Below are positions 23,408 to 31,930 of a DNA stretch of 41,124 nucleotides, piece by piece. Source of the stretch: Tyzzerella sp. UBA1042 (GTDB lineage Bacteria > Bacillota > Clostridia > Lachnospirales > Anaerotignaceae); contig DCDZ01000001.1 in assembly GCA_002316675.1 (NCBI GenBank), forward strand, positions 911 through 42,034, written 5' to 3'. A model generated the notes under the pieces. The model saw only the letters and a program-made list of their open reading frames with translations. It had not been told where the DNA came from and did not search any database. Both the position numbers and the translations under genes were made by a program. How positions within the stretch are numbered: position 1 is the first letter of the stretch; each line of letters begins with the position of its first letter.

Positions 23408-24905
23408 AATACTCCTTTAACCGCAGCCTGTCTATTTTACTGTTTAACGTATGGGGCATTTCCTCCAGCAAAATCATTACATTGGGAAACATATATTTCG
23501 GCACTTTATCCCGCAGTTTTTTTAAAATATAACTTTGGGTTGCTTCTTTCCCGCAATAAAAAAGTACAATTCTCTGGCCTCCCTCATCGTAAATGCAGGC
23601 GCCGTTTTCCACCAAGTCAATGGAATTTACGGCGGCTTCAATTTCTCCAAGCTCAATACGGTGCCCCATGTGCTTGATTTGATGATCCTTCCTTGCCAAG
23701 AAAACAATTTCGCCATATGCATTATATCTTGCCATATCCCCTGTTTTATATATTTTTTCAGGGTAATGGGGATTTAGGGGGTTTTGAATGAAGGCTTCCT
23801 CCGTTTTTTCTGGGTTATTATAGTATCCCGGGGCAAGGCACCTGCCTCGAATACAAAGCTCCCCCGTCTCCTCCGCTTGGGCCAATCGGTCGCCATTTAA
23901 AATAAAAATGTCCGTATTTCTGCATGGGTAGCCAATGGGCAATGGTTCATCATCGGCAAATTCCCGGTCAACAATATAGTAGGTGCAGTCCACCGTTGCT
24001 TCCGTAGGGCCGTAAATGTTTGCAAAAACAGCATGGGGATATTTTGCCCGCCACATATTATACTGCTTTGTAGGCATAATTTCACCGCAGAAGGCAATTT
24101 TCTTTAAGCATTGGGGTGCAGTTTTTTCCAAGGCGCCCGTATTCGCCACGATACAAAAAGCGGAAGGCACCCAATCCACATAATTGATTTCCTTCTCCGC
24201 CACATATTCCATCAGCTTTACAGGGAAAGAAAAGAATTGCTTCGGGATGATCTCCATGGTGGCCCCTGTTTTTAAAACGGCATAAATATCCTTCACAGAA
24301 GAATCAAAATAAAAGGGTGCCTGATTGCCAATAATCTCTTTTTCTGAAATATCAAAGGTTTCCGTATACCATTCCACCAAATTGATGACGGAATGATGGG
24401 GAATAACTACGCCCTTAGGCACGCCTGTGGATCCGGAGGTAAACAAGGCATATAATGGGTCGGCATCAATGGCAGTTCTCCGAACCTTTTGCAGTGCTTC
24501 CTCTGCGATCTCCGTATGGACAATTTCCTCCAAAACCAGCGTCTCTCCCGCATATTCCAAATGCTCCGCCGCTTTTTTGCTCTTTTCATCTATCAAGAGC
24601 ACTTGGGGCCGCAAGGTATCAAATATGGAAAGAATCCGTTCTTTTGGCATGGAAGGATCAATGGGCGTATAAAAATTACCGCTGTAAACACAGCCCAAAA
24701 AAGCCGCTACAGAAGATGGTGTTTTCTCCGTCATCACTGCGATAGGTACATTCCTCTTCCCATAACGAAGAAAATACGACCCGATCCTTTTACTTCTTTG
24801 CAGTAAATTCCCGAAGGAAAGGCGCTCCTCTTTGCCGACAAAGGCTATTTTTTCCGGAAGCCTGGCGGCCGTTGTTTCTAAATATTCTACTATATTTCGT
24901 ATCAT
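23388..24905 (-). CDS. dltA: D-alanine--carrier ligase-like adenylation enzyme
   Basis: 505 residues from the ATG at 24905 (GAGGAG upstream). The adenylation motifs are A3 LFTSGSTGVPKGV, A5 YGPTEATVDCTYY, ARKDHQIKHMGHRIELGEIE and the C-terminal catalytic Lys in LNSKIDRLRL. The segment IAFCGEIMP aligns with the DltA region whose cysteine favours D-alanine, and NQAPFYFDSSV with the DltA NQAPFSFD-type pocket, so D-Ala is the likely substrate. It activates the amino acid with ATP and loads the carrier at 22369-22596. First gene of the operon, behind a near-consensus promoter. Length matches DltA. Confidence 0.88.
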   Translation of the reverse strand: MIRNIVEYLETTAARLPEKIAFVGKEERLSFGNLLQRSKRIGSYFLRYGKRNVPIAVMTEKTPSSVAAFLGCVYSGNFYTPIDPSMPKERILSIFDTLRPQVLLIDEKSKKAAEHLEYAGETLVLEEIVHTEIAEEALQKVRRTAIDADPLYALFTSGSTGVPKGVVIPHHSVINLVEWYTETFDISEKEIIGNQAPFYFDSSVKDIYAVLKTGATMEIIPKQFFSFPVKLMEYVAEKEINYVDWVPSAFCIVANTGALEKTAPQCLKKIAFCGEIMPTKQYNMWRAKYPHAVFANIYGPTEATVDCTYYIVDREFADDEPLPIGYPCRNTDIFILNGDRLAQAEETGELCIRGRCLAPGYYNNPEKTEEAFIQNPLNPHYPEKIYKTGDMARYNAYGEIVFLARKDHQIKHMGHRIELGEIEAAVNSIDLVENGACIYDEGGQRIVLFYCGKEATQSYILKKLRDKVPKYMFPNVMILLEEMPHTLNSKIDRLRLKEYYDKRVE

Positions 24906-24964
24906 TTTTTCTCCTCGATTCGTACAAGGTTTCTTCTGCAAAACACAGAAATAACTCGTTTTTG

Positions 24965-24993
24965 AGTATAGCATTTTGCTTATTGCTCGTCAA
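24965..24993 (-). promoter_or_regulatory. Sigma-A promoter of the dlt-like operon
   Basis: Minus-strand TTGACG (24993-24988), 17 bases, then TATACT (24970-24965). One mismatch to each consensus box, about 60 bases before the dltA start. Confidence 0.85.
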
Positions 24994-25115
24994 GGAATGT
25001 AAAGAAAACGAAGAATTTTCAATATAAAATTAATACTTTTGCATGAAAATACGAGACAATTTGATGCCTATCAAGAAAAGAGCCTTAGAAAAAACACCCT
25101 CTTCCCCTCACTGCC

Positions 25116-25144
25116 TTGCATAATTCCCTATTATCTGCTATGAT
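25116..25144 (+). promoter_or_regulatory. Sigma-A promoter of ybaK-rrf2
   Basis: TTGCAT (25116-25121), 17 bases, then TATGAT (25139-25144), about 50 bases before the ATG at 25195. Confidence 0.75.
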
Positions 25145-25194
25145 TTAAAAAAGACTCATTTAAATAAATTCCGCGCAAAGGAGCTGTACTTGTT

Positions 25195-25668
25195 ATGTCA
25201 ATTGAAAAGGTACGGGCATACTTAAAGGAACTGAACTGCCCGAAGGAAATTCTGGAATTTGAAACCTCCAGTGCTACTGTGGATCTGGCGGCACAGGCTG
25301 TGGGCGTAATCCCTGCCCGCATTTCAAAAACACTATGTCTCATGTCAAAGGACGGCCCCATTGTGGTTTCCGTTGCCGGAGACGCTAAAATAGATAACCG
25401 TAAATTTAAGGATAGATTTGGTGTAAAGGCCAAAATGCTGACGCCTGAAGAAACTCTGGAAGCCACCGGTCATGCAGTGGGTGGTGTTTGCCCCTTTGCT
25501 TTGCCGGAAGGAACAAGGGCTTTTGCCGATGTCTCCATGCAACGCTTTGAAACTGTATTTCCTGCCGCAGGGAGCAGTAACTCTGCCGTGGAACTGACTT
25601 GTGACGAATTATATCACTTTGGAAGGTGTGCAGCATGGGTTGATATCTGCAAGGGTTGGGAAGAATAG
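25195..25668 (+). CDS. ybaK: YbaK/ProX-type aminoacyl-tRNA deacylase
   Basis: 157 residues, the size of free-standing prolyl-tRNA-editing-domain proteins. Characteristic segments are ARISKTLCLMSKDGPIVVSV (with the conserved lysine), GGVCPFALPEG and the final AAGSSNSAVELTCDEL. Such enzymes hydrolyse mischarged tRNA, mostly Cys- or Ala-tRNA(Pro). AAAGGAG precedes the ATG at 25195. The next gene starts 11 bases after the stop, so the pair is an operon. Which tRNA is edited cannot be told from sequence. Confidence 0.92.
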   Translation: MSIEKVRAYLKELNCPKEILEFETSSATVDLAAQAVGVIPARISKTLCLMSKDGPIVVSVAGDAKIDNRKFKDRFGVKAKMLTPEETLEATGHAVGGVCPFALPEGTRAFADVSMQRFETVFPAAGSSNSAVELTCDELYHFGRCAAWVDICKGWEE

Positions 25669-25678
25669 AGGTGGATGA

Positions 25679-26116
25679 ATGAAAATTTCAACCAAAGGAC
25701 GCTATGGCATTCGTTTGATGCTTTCTTTGGCAATCAACTATGGAAAGGGTACCCTTCCTTTAAAATCCATTGCCAAGGAACAGGATATTTCCGAAAAATA
25801 TTTAGAGCAAATTATAAACCCCCTCACAAAAGCCAATCTGGTTAAAAGCTTTCGGGGTGCCCAAGGCGGATACACCCTTGCCAGAGATCCAAAGGAAATT
25901 TCTGTGGGGGAAATTCTCTATGTTTTAGAGGGTTCTCTCTCGCCTGTGGCTTGCGTGGATACCCGCACTTGCCCGAACTCCGACCACTGTGTGTCTCTCT
26001 CTTTATGGAAGCGCATGAAGGATGCACTGGATGATGTGGTGGATAACACAACCTTGGACAGCATGGCATCGGAATATCTGGAAAAGGAAGCAGGCAAACG
26101 TGTGAAAAAAAAGTAA
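25679..26116 (+). CDS. Rrf2/IscR-family transcriptional regulator
   Basis: 145 residues. The N-terminal winged helix-turn-helix (MKISTKGRYGIRLMLSLAIN, ISEKYLEQIINPLTKANLVK) is typical of Rrf2. Three cysteines in ACVDTRTCPNSDHCVSL are placed like the Fe-S ligands of IscR/NsrR, so it probably binds an iron-sulfur cluster and senses iron, oxidant or NO; the cysteine-metabolism regulator CymR lacks these. AGAGGTGGATG upstream gives the start. Co-transcribed with the tRNA deacylase. No iscS/nifU genes are nearby, so its regulon is outside the window. Confidence 0.9.
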   Translation: MKISTKGRYGIRLMLSLAINYGKGTLPLKSIAKEQDISEKYLEQIINPLTKANLVKSFRGAQGGYTLARDPKEISVGEILYVLEGSLSPVACVDTRTCPNSDHCVSLSLWKRMKDALDDVVDNTTLDSMASEYLEKEAGKRVKKK

Positions 26117-26173
26117 GCCTTTCCGCTCTTGAAAAGCGTACTGATTTTTCAGGAAATATACCCAAGAAAAATT

Positions 26174-26230
26174 AAAAAAAACCGTTTGTTACGCAGTATA
26201 TCCTACTGAAAACAACCGGGTTTTTTTTAT
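26174..26230 (+). terminator. Terminator after the Rrf2-type regulator
   Basis: AACCGTTTGTT pairs imperfectly with AACAACCGGGTT, and an inner CAGTA/TACTG stem closes the loop; a run of eight T residues follows. Confidence 0.75.
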
Positions 26231-26320
26231 GGCAAAAGAATATCAAATCGGCAGCGCAGAGTCCCTTTGCTTTTTATTTTGCAATGCCTTTATTGGGTTT
26301 GCAGCTGCCTGGGAATCATA

Positions 26321-27313
26321 TTATAATAAAATATCTATGAACTGCGCCGGACTAAGTCCGTAAAAATATTTTTCTATCTCTGTATTCCCAAGGGTTTGGG
26401 TCAAGGCCTCCCTTTTTAATGCACATCCCTCTAAAATGGCGGAAAGCTCTCCGGGGTCACACACGCCAAAGAAGTCCCCGTAGAATTGAACCTCCACAAT
26501 TTTTCCATCCTTTGTATTCATATGGGCTTCAATTTTCCCGCAGCCGTCAATGCGCCGCTCTTTTATGACAGAATATTCCGATGATTTTCCATAGTTCCAA
26601 TCCCATTGTCCATACCGTGCAGCTTTGATTTTTTCAATTTCTGCCATGTCCTCTGCCGTCAGCTCGTAGGTTTCAAAGGGGGTACCCTCAAAAATATAAG
26701 AAACCAATTGTGTTTGAAAGGAATCTAAGGTTTCCTCTTCTTTTAAATAAGGCTTCACATTGGTAACACGACTTTTGACAGATTTTGCTGCCTTGGATTG
26801 GAATTTATCACCGGCTACGTTTAACACAGACGCCACAACATCTAAATCAGAGTCAAACAGAATGGTGCCATGGTGCATAATGCGCCCTTCTTTTAAATAT
26901 TGAGAATTGCCGGAAAATTTCTTTCCGTCGATGATAATGTCATTTCTGCCATTCACTTGGGCATCCACACCCAGTTTTTGCAGCAAGGAAGCCACCGGCT
27001 GGCAAAACAGCTTAATATCCAAGTCACAGACTTCCTTGGCATCCATAATAAAAGTGAAATTCAAGTTTCCCAAATCGTGATACACTGCACCCCCGCCGGA
27101 CAGCCTGCGGATCACCTGAATGCCCCGCGACTCAACCACCTTGGGATTCACTTCCCCGAACGTATTTTGATTTTTACCAACAATAACGGCATTATTATTT
27201 TGCCATAGCATAAAATACTCCTTACTGCGATCCATCCGATCAAAAACAAATTGTTCTAATGCCAGATTGAAGGCAGGGTCTGTACTGGGAGATTTTAAAT
27301 AAACCATTGACAT
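26321..27313 (-). CDS. lplA: Lipoate-protein ligase
   Basis: 330 residues from ATG 27313, which lies 7 bases after AAAGGAGG; upstream ATG 27334 overlaps that site. The family fold is shown by MLWQNNNAVIVGKNQNTFGE, RRLSGGGAVYHDLGNLNFTF and the lysine-containing KSVKSRVTNVKPYL. A C-terminal accessory domain (residues about 245-330, with NTKDGKIVEVQFYGDFFG) matches LplA. It attaches lipoate, through lipoyl-AMP, to E2 or GcvH proteins. The ribosome site lies partly inside a 14-bp palindrome. No lipoyl-dependent enzyme gene is in the window. Confidence 0.93.
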   Translation of the reverse strand: MSMVYLKSPSTDPAFNLALEQFVFDRMDRSKEYFMLWQNNNAVIVGKNQNTFGEVNPKVVESRGIQVIRRLSGGGAVYHDLGNLNFTFIMDAKEVCDLDIKLFCQPVASLLQKLGVDAQVNGRNDIIIDGKKFSGNSQYLKEGRIMHHGTILFDSDLDVVASVLNVAGDKFQSKAAKSVKSRVTNVKPYLKEEETLDSFQTQLVSYIFEGTPFETYELTAEDMAEIEKIKAARYGQWDWNYGKSSEYSVIKERRIDGCGKIEAHMNTKDGKIVEVQFYGDFFGVCDPGELSAILEGCALKREALTQTLGNTEIEKYFYGLSPAQFIDILL

Positions 27314-27323
27314 TGCATTTCCT

Positions 27324-27337
27324 CCTTTGGCCAAAGG
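27324..27337 (-). promoter_or_regulatory. Palindrome overlapping the lplA ribosome site
   Basis: CCTTTGGCCAAAGG is a perfect 14-bp dyad; its last bases AAAGG are the first part of the AAAGGAGG ribosome site. It could be an operator or an RNA hairpin that limits translation. Confidence 0.5.
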
Positions 27338-27418
27338 CCCTTCTTTCGTGTGAATATTACATATATTTTATCATTTCCCCTCAAAGAAATCCATCCCTAT
27401 TTACAACAAGAGGACGCA

Positions 27419-27458
27419 AAAAAATCCCCTTCCTACGCAGCAAGTAATCAGGGGATTT
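27419..27458 (-). terminator. Terminator of the PBP1A-type gene
   Basis: On the minus strand AAATCCCC (27458-27451) and GGGGATTT (27429-27422) form the stem, followed by a T run. It lies directly after the stop codon region of the gene at 27466. Confidence 0.85.
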
Positions 27459-27465
27459 CTTATTC

Positions 27466-30156
27466 TCAATTTATGCCGAAATTTTCGTCATCCCAAGTGT
27501 CATCGGGAATCATATCATCATATCCGCCGTTATCTTCCGGCTCTGTACCATTGGTGTTTTCGGGCAGAGTTCCATTATTTCCGCCATTTCCCTCAGGCTC
27601 ATCCCCACTGTCGGGTGTGTCCAAGGTATGGTCATGCTCACAAGTTTCGTGGATATTGATATCCATTTTTCCATCGGGTATGGTAGAAGGCTTACTCAAA
27701 ATATTCCCATCCTCACCAATGGCAAGAACAACCTCCATACGGCTGGACTCCGGACAATTATCTCCCGCAAGCTTTCCAGACTCTTTGCAGATGGTAAACA
27801 TCTTATAGGCCTTGCTTGCTTCTTTAAGGCCATTAAAATCTGCCGCCGCAAGATCGGAATGGTTGGTTAAACCATAATACTCCTGACCGGACAACTCCGT
27901 AGGGATTCCCCCGTCGGCAGAGGCATAAGTCTGGCTTACCAGCCCGCTGGGTCTTTCAAAATCTTTATTGGAAAGACCTTGATGCACCTGACTCATGACC
28001 GTTCTCCAAATATTTAAGTGGGCACTGCCGCCATTTTCAATGATTTTCGCAGTATCATACCCCATCCAGATTCCCGCTGTATAATATGGGGTATAGCCAT
28101 AAAAGGTCAAGTCCTTGGTATCATTGGTGGTACCCGTTTTACCTGCAACGGTCATGCCGCTGATTGCCGCACGATGCCCTGTGGCGCTGCCGCCGCCGGT
28201 GATTACATCTTTCATCATATCCGTCAGCAAATACGCCGTTGTTTCTTTGATTACCCGGTGGGTCTCGATGGAAGAATTATCCAATAAAACATTGCCGTCA
28301 TGGTCATAGATCACCGTATAATACTGGGGCTCATTATAAATACCGTCATTTGCAATAGAAGCATAAGCTGCCGTTCCTTCTAATACAGAAATACCTTGTG
28401 TTAAACCTCCGAGGGCCGTTGTTGCCGCTTTATCCTCTGGCACCAAGGTTGACAACCCAAAATCCTCCATGTATTTATAAGAGGATTCCGCCCCAACCAT
28501 CATAAAGGTTTGGACGGCCAAAACATTCATGGAGTCCCGAATACCTTGTCTGACGGTGCAAGGGCCCAAAAATCTTCCGTTCCAGTTTCTAGGAGACCAG
28601 CTGCCATAGGTTACCGGCTCATCTATGATTACGGAACCCGGCATCAAAAGCCCCATATCAATGGCAGGTGCATAGGCTGCCAAAGGCTTCATGGCGGAAC
28701 CCTGCTGCCGCAAGGCCTGTGTAGCCCTGTTAAATACCGAATCCCCGGGCTTCTGGCCTCTTCCACCAACCAAAGCTTTGATTTGACCATTATGATGATC
28801 CATAATAACCATAGCGGCCTGTAAGGCCTTAGAAACCGTAAGTTTATCTAGCACCAAAACATGGGTTTCATCCAGCAATTCCGCCTTCACAGATTCAACA
28901 AAAGCATCAGCCTGTGCTTGGTTTGTTACTGTTGTTTTCTTTTCATAATGGGATTGATTACTGTTTTTATCCGGATTTGTGGTATCCATCACAGAAATCA
29001 AATAAGTTACATCCAGAGTTCCATCAGATGCGGGGAACAGGCTGTCATCCTGAAATGCATTTTCCATGGCACCTTGCATTTGCGTATCCATCGTGGAATG
29101 AATTTGCAAGCCGCCGCTGTAAATCAAATCATAGGCCTGCGCCTTATTATAGCTTTTCTTTTCCACAAGATCATTTGCAATTTGGGCAATCATCGCTTCT
29201 ACAAAGTAGTTATGATTTGCCGTGGCAGTTTCATCCTCGGTGTCACTGCACACTAAGTTAGCATAAATATCTTCCGCCGCCGCCTGATCATACTCGCCTT
29301 GGCTGATAAAGCCCAAATCCAGCATTTTTTGCAGTATCGTCATCTGCCGTTCTTTATTATTCTCAGGCTTTGTATCCGGTGCATACAGGCTGGGATTTTT
29401 GGTAATACCTGCGATACAAGCACTTTCCGCCAAACTAAGCTCGCTGGCATTCTTTCCGAAATAATATTGAGCCGCAGCTTCAACACCGTTCAATCCATGG
29501 CTTAACCCCATGGTATTTAAGTACAATTCCAAAATATAGTCCTTGGCTGCTTTTTTTGTTTCTAACTGCTTTGACAAAGATTTCTCCAGGGAAACAGCCA
29601 AATATTGCTCTTTTACTTTTCTTACAATCGTCTTATCTTTGGTCAGCACTTCATTTTTAATCAACTGCTGGGTAATTGTGCTGGCGCCTTGGGAAAAGCT
29701 CATGGTCTTCACATTTTGCACCGCCGCTCTCATAATGCCGCGGAAATCTATGCCATTATGTTCATAAAAGCGCTCGTCCTCTATGGCGACCACAGCATTC
29801 TGTAAGTCTATAGAAATTTGATTTAATTTCACATATTCTCTATTTTCATCCCCATGCAGCTTATCAAACTCACTGCCGTTGGCATCGTATATAATAGAAG
29901 TGTAGGATTCCGGCGTAACATCTGCTGTATTCAGCATATCCGTCCCCTTCAATATTCCAAATACCGTGCCTAAGCCTGCACCTACAACGGCAAACCCGAT
30001 AATTATAACAATGGCCAGCAGTACCTTAAAAATCCCACTGACTCCCTTGCGTTTCCGTCTTTTCTTTTTTCTCGGATTAGACCGTGTTGTGCGAGAGGAT
30101 GAACTGCTCCGCGGAGCGCCCTCCGAAGGACGTCTCCTTTGATGCGTATCACTCAT
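27466..30156 (-). CDS. Class A penicillin-binding protein (PBP1A type)
   Basis: 896 residues from the second ATG (30156, 9 bases after GGGGG; the first at 30162 is only 3 bases away). A basic Ser/Arg-rich cytoplasmic tail (residues 1-45) is followed by one membrane helix, the glycosyltransferase domain (EDERFYEHNGIDFRGIMRAA, then SQGASTITQQLIKN) and the transpeptidase domain with SAMKP (SxxK), DSMN (SxN) and KTGTT (KTG). It polymerises and cross-links peptidoglycan. The last 60 residues are a low-complexity tail rich in D, E, G, N and P outside the membrane. Single gene with an extended -10 promoter and its own terminator. Confidence 0.95.
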   Translation of the reverse strand: MSDTHQRRRPSEGAPRSSSSSRTTRSNPRKKKRRKRKGVSGIFKVLLAIVIIIGFAVVGAGLGTVFGILKGTDMLNTADVTPESYTSIIYDANGSEFDKLHGDENREYVKLNQISIDLQNAVVAIEDERFYEHNGIDFRGIMRAAVQNVKTMSFSQGASTITQQLIKNEVLTKDKTIVRKVKEQYLAVSLEKSLSKQLETKKAAKDYILELYLNTMGLSHGLNGVEAAAQYYFGKNASELSLAESACIAGITKNPSLYAPDTKPENNKERQMTILQKMLDLGFISQGEYDQAAAEDIYANLVCSDTEDETATANHNYFVEAMIAQIANDLVEKKSYNKAQAYDLIYSGGLQIHSTMDTQMQGAMENAFQDDSLFPASDGTLDVTYLISVMDTTNPDKNSNQSHYEKKTTVTNQAQADAFVESVKAELLDETHVLVLDKLTVSKALQAAMVIMDHHNGQIKALVGGRGQKPGDSVFNRATQALRQQGSAMKPLAAYAPAIDMGLLMPGSVIIDEPVTYGSWSPRNWNGRFLGPCTVRQGIRDSMNVLAVQTFMMVGAESSYKYMEDFGLSTLVPEDKAATTALGGLTQGISVLEGTAAYASIANDGIYNEPQYYTVIYDHDGNVLLDNSSIETHRVIKETTAYLLTDMMKDVITGGGSATGHRAAISGMTVAGKTGTTNDTKDLTFYGYTPYYTAGIWMGYDTAKIIENGGSAHLNIWRTVMSQVHQGLSNKDFERPSGLVSQTYASADGGIPTELSGQEYYGLTNHSDLAAADFNGLKEASKAYKMFTICKESGKLAGDNCPESSRMEVVLAIGEDGNILSKPSTIPDGKMDINIHETCEHDHTLDTPDSGDEPEGNGGNNGTLPENTNGTEPEDNGGYDDMIPDDTWDDENFGIN

Positions 30157-30184
30157 GTACATAAACCCCCTTTAATTCATTATG

Positions 30185-30193
30185 ATTATAGCA
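30185..30193 (-). promoter_or_regulatory. Extended -10 promoter of the PBP gene
   Basis: On the minus strand TGCTATAAT gives a perfect TATAAT (30190-30185) with the TG extension at 30193-30192. The -35 region (TTTTCC at 17 bases) is poor, as is usual for extended -10 promoters. It lies about 30 bases before the start. Confidence 0.6.
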
Positions 30194-30337
30194 GAAATCA
30201 CTAAATAGGAAAAGGAAAATTTCATTACAACAATCTTAATCCTTATTTTTCTTTCCCCTTGAAGTGGCTATGAAATGCAGTTCTCTTTGATATTTCAAGG
30301 CTTTCTCACATATTCTTGTGATGAGGAGATGAGAAAA

Positions 30338-30991
30338 ATGAGAAGAAAAAATCGGAAAAAAAATAAAAATGACAGAATTTTTACATCATTTTTTATTTTT
30401 ATCTCTATTTTTTTACTTACGATTATAGTGCTTTATCAATCAGAAAAAAAAATTATACCATCCTTGCAGGAAATATCCCATGCCCGCTCCACAGCCATTG
30501 CCAATGAGCTAATCAATGATTGTGTGCAGAGGGTTTTATCGGATTTACCCATTACCACCGAGGATTTTATTACCGTTACGGAGGATAATACTACATACAC
30601 GGCAAATACCCAGCAAATTAATCTTTTCTCCACCCGCTTAAACAACGAGGTCAATACAGCCATGCAATCCCTGCCAAACGAAAAAATACAGATTCCTCTG
30701 GGCGCAGCCTTTCGCTCAACTTTTTTTGCGAACCACGGGCCTAAAATCCCCTTTACCCTCATGCCTGCCGGTGCCATTACATCGGATTACGAAACCTCTT
30801 TTACCTCAGCGGGAATCAACCAGACAAACTATAAAATCTGGATCAATTTATCTTTTGAAATTCAAATTGTAAATCCGCTGTATCATGAAAAAATAGTATT
30901 TACCAGAAAAATTATGCTGATTGATACAATTATTCGGGGAAAAGTGCCTGATTATTTCATCGGCATGGGACAAAACCAGAATATCTATTGA
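30338..30991 (+). CDS. yunB: Sporulation protein YunB
   Basis: 217 residues from ATG 30338 (GAGGAG 9 bases upstream); longer frames from 30275 lack a site. A basic N-terminus and one membrane helix (about residues 12-34) precede an extracytoplasmic domain with the YunB-like pattern ARSTAIANELINDCVQRVLS, ISIPLG-like KIQIPLGAAF and a tail INLSFEIQIVNPLYHE with TRKIMLIDTIIRGKVPDYF. YunB is a mother-cell (sigma-E) protein needed for efficient sporulation in Bacillus, mechanism unknown. No clear sigma-E promoter was found upstream. Slightly shorter than Bacillus YunB (about 254). Confidence 0.82.
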   Translation: MRRKNRKKNKNDRIFTSFFIFISIFLLTIIVLYQSEKKIIPSLQEISHARSTAIANELINDCVQRVLSDLPITTEDFITVTEDNTTYTANTQQINLFSTRLNNEVNTAMQSLPNEKIQIPLGAAFRSTFFANHGPKIPFTLMPAGAITSDYETSFTSAGINQTNYKIWINLSFEIQIVNPLYHEKIVFTRKIMLIDTIIRGKVPDYFIGMGQNQNIY

Positions 30992-31057
30992 CAGATTGCG
31001 CAAAATATTATTAAATGTAGATGGATTAGGAGTTACTATTTTTTGGAGGTACTGGAA

Positions 31058-31633
31058 ATGGTTAAAACACTAAATGATTTTTTTTATGAACTGGGCGGCC
31101 TTTCTTATGATAATGGAGATTATGTCATTACGAAGGATAAGGTAAAGGAAAAGGAAGTAAAAGCCTTTGTAGATTGCTTTCTTCCGGGAACAGAAATATT
31201 AAGCAATGGAAAAGGCGGGACACCTTTAACCTTGAAAGGCGCAGCAAATACAGATAAAGGGGCAACCGGCAGTGAAGAAATAGAATTCACTGGGTTCCAA
31301 TTATATGATTATTCTGATTCAGATGGCAACTGGTATCTGGTTACCATGCCTTCTCTGGAAAAATTAGAAGAATATCTACTCAGTGAAGCCGGATATTTAA
31401 ATTTTTACAGCACGCAAATGTTCGTGTTTGAAAACGGCATTGTAAAGCCCTTTGAAATTATGTTTAATGGGGACAATGATACCGTTGTTGGCATTGATAA
31501 AGACTCTATGGATGCCCCCCTAGACATCCCTGCCCTTCAAGGCAAAATTTGGGTTCGATGGAGAGATCCTGAGGAATTGAAGCCTTTAACCGATGCTGAT
31601 GTTGAGGCCTATAAAAAATCCATCGGCAAATAA
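31058..31633 (+). CDS. Hypothetical protein, 191 residues
   Basis: The family is not recognised. The start ATG at 31058 has GGAGG 10 bases upstream; an upstream TTG at 31043 overlaps that site. The product is acidic and soluble, without signal peptide or membrane segment. It has an N-terminal helix (MVKTLNDFFYELGGLSYDNG), a Lys-rich stretch, and a beta-rich middle with DYSDSDGNWYLVTMPSLEKL and GYLNFYSTQMFVFENGIVKP, ending KIWVRWRDPEELKPLTDADV. It follows yunB by 66 bases but has its own ribosome site; co-transcription is possible. Coding potential is supported by sensible composition and clean codon use. Confidence 0.7.
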   Translation: MVKTLNDFFYELGGLSYDNGDYVITKDKVKEKEVKAFVDCFLPGTEILSNGKGGTPLTLKGAANTDKGATGSEEIEFTGFQLYDYSDSDGNWYLVTMPSLEKLEEYLLSEAGYLNFYSTQMFVFENGIVKPFEIMFNGDNDTVVGIDKDSMDAPLDIPALQGKIWVRWRDPEELKPLTDADVEAYKKSIGK

Positions 31634-31797
31634 TCTCTTCGGCTGATTAGGCGGCAAATTCCTTGCCTGTCAGGCTGCTTTTGAGGCATTTATAGCATAA
31701 TGCCTCACCCTAATTGTCTCCTCTTTCCTTAATATTAAGCATGGAAAAAGGCACATTAGGAGGAATTGAGATTTTCTTTCGATTCTTGTAACCAATT
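31634..31797 (+). other. Intergenic stretch with several hairpins
   Basis: Within 160 bases lie GCCTG-T-CAGGC (31666-31676) and GAGGCATT-N8-AATGCCTC (31683-31706). Neither has a good T run, and a GGAGGAATTGAG motif near 31760 leads to no sizeable frame. It may be a structured 3' UTR or a small RNA ending at the terminator downstream; nothing firmer is visible. Confidence 0.35.
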
Positions 31798-31850
31798 ACA
31801 CCCCCAAAGGGAAACGGTTTGTACACCGGCTTAGCTTTGGGGGTGTTTTA
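31798..31850 (+). terminator. Strong terminator downstream of the 191-residue gene
   Basis: ACACCCCCAAAG (31798-31809) and CTTTGGGGGTGT (31835-31846) are perfect 12-bp arms, with a possible inner CGGT/ACCG stem, followed by TTTTATT. Confidence 0.88.
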
Positions 31851-31866
31851 TTGGAGAGAAAGCAAC

Positions 31867-31911
31867 AAAAAAGACGGAAAGGAAACCCTATGGAATCGTT
31901 TTCCGTCTTTT
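31867..31911 (-). terminator. Terminator of the apbE operon
   Basis: AAAAGACGGAAA (31869-31880) pairs with TTTTCCGTCTTTT (31899-31911); on the minus strand it is followed by a T run. It lies 20 bases after the small membrane protein gene. Confidence 0.85.
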
Positions 31912-31930
31912 ACCCAAGGATAGGATAAGC

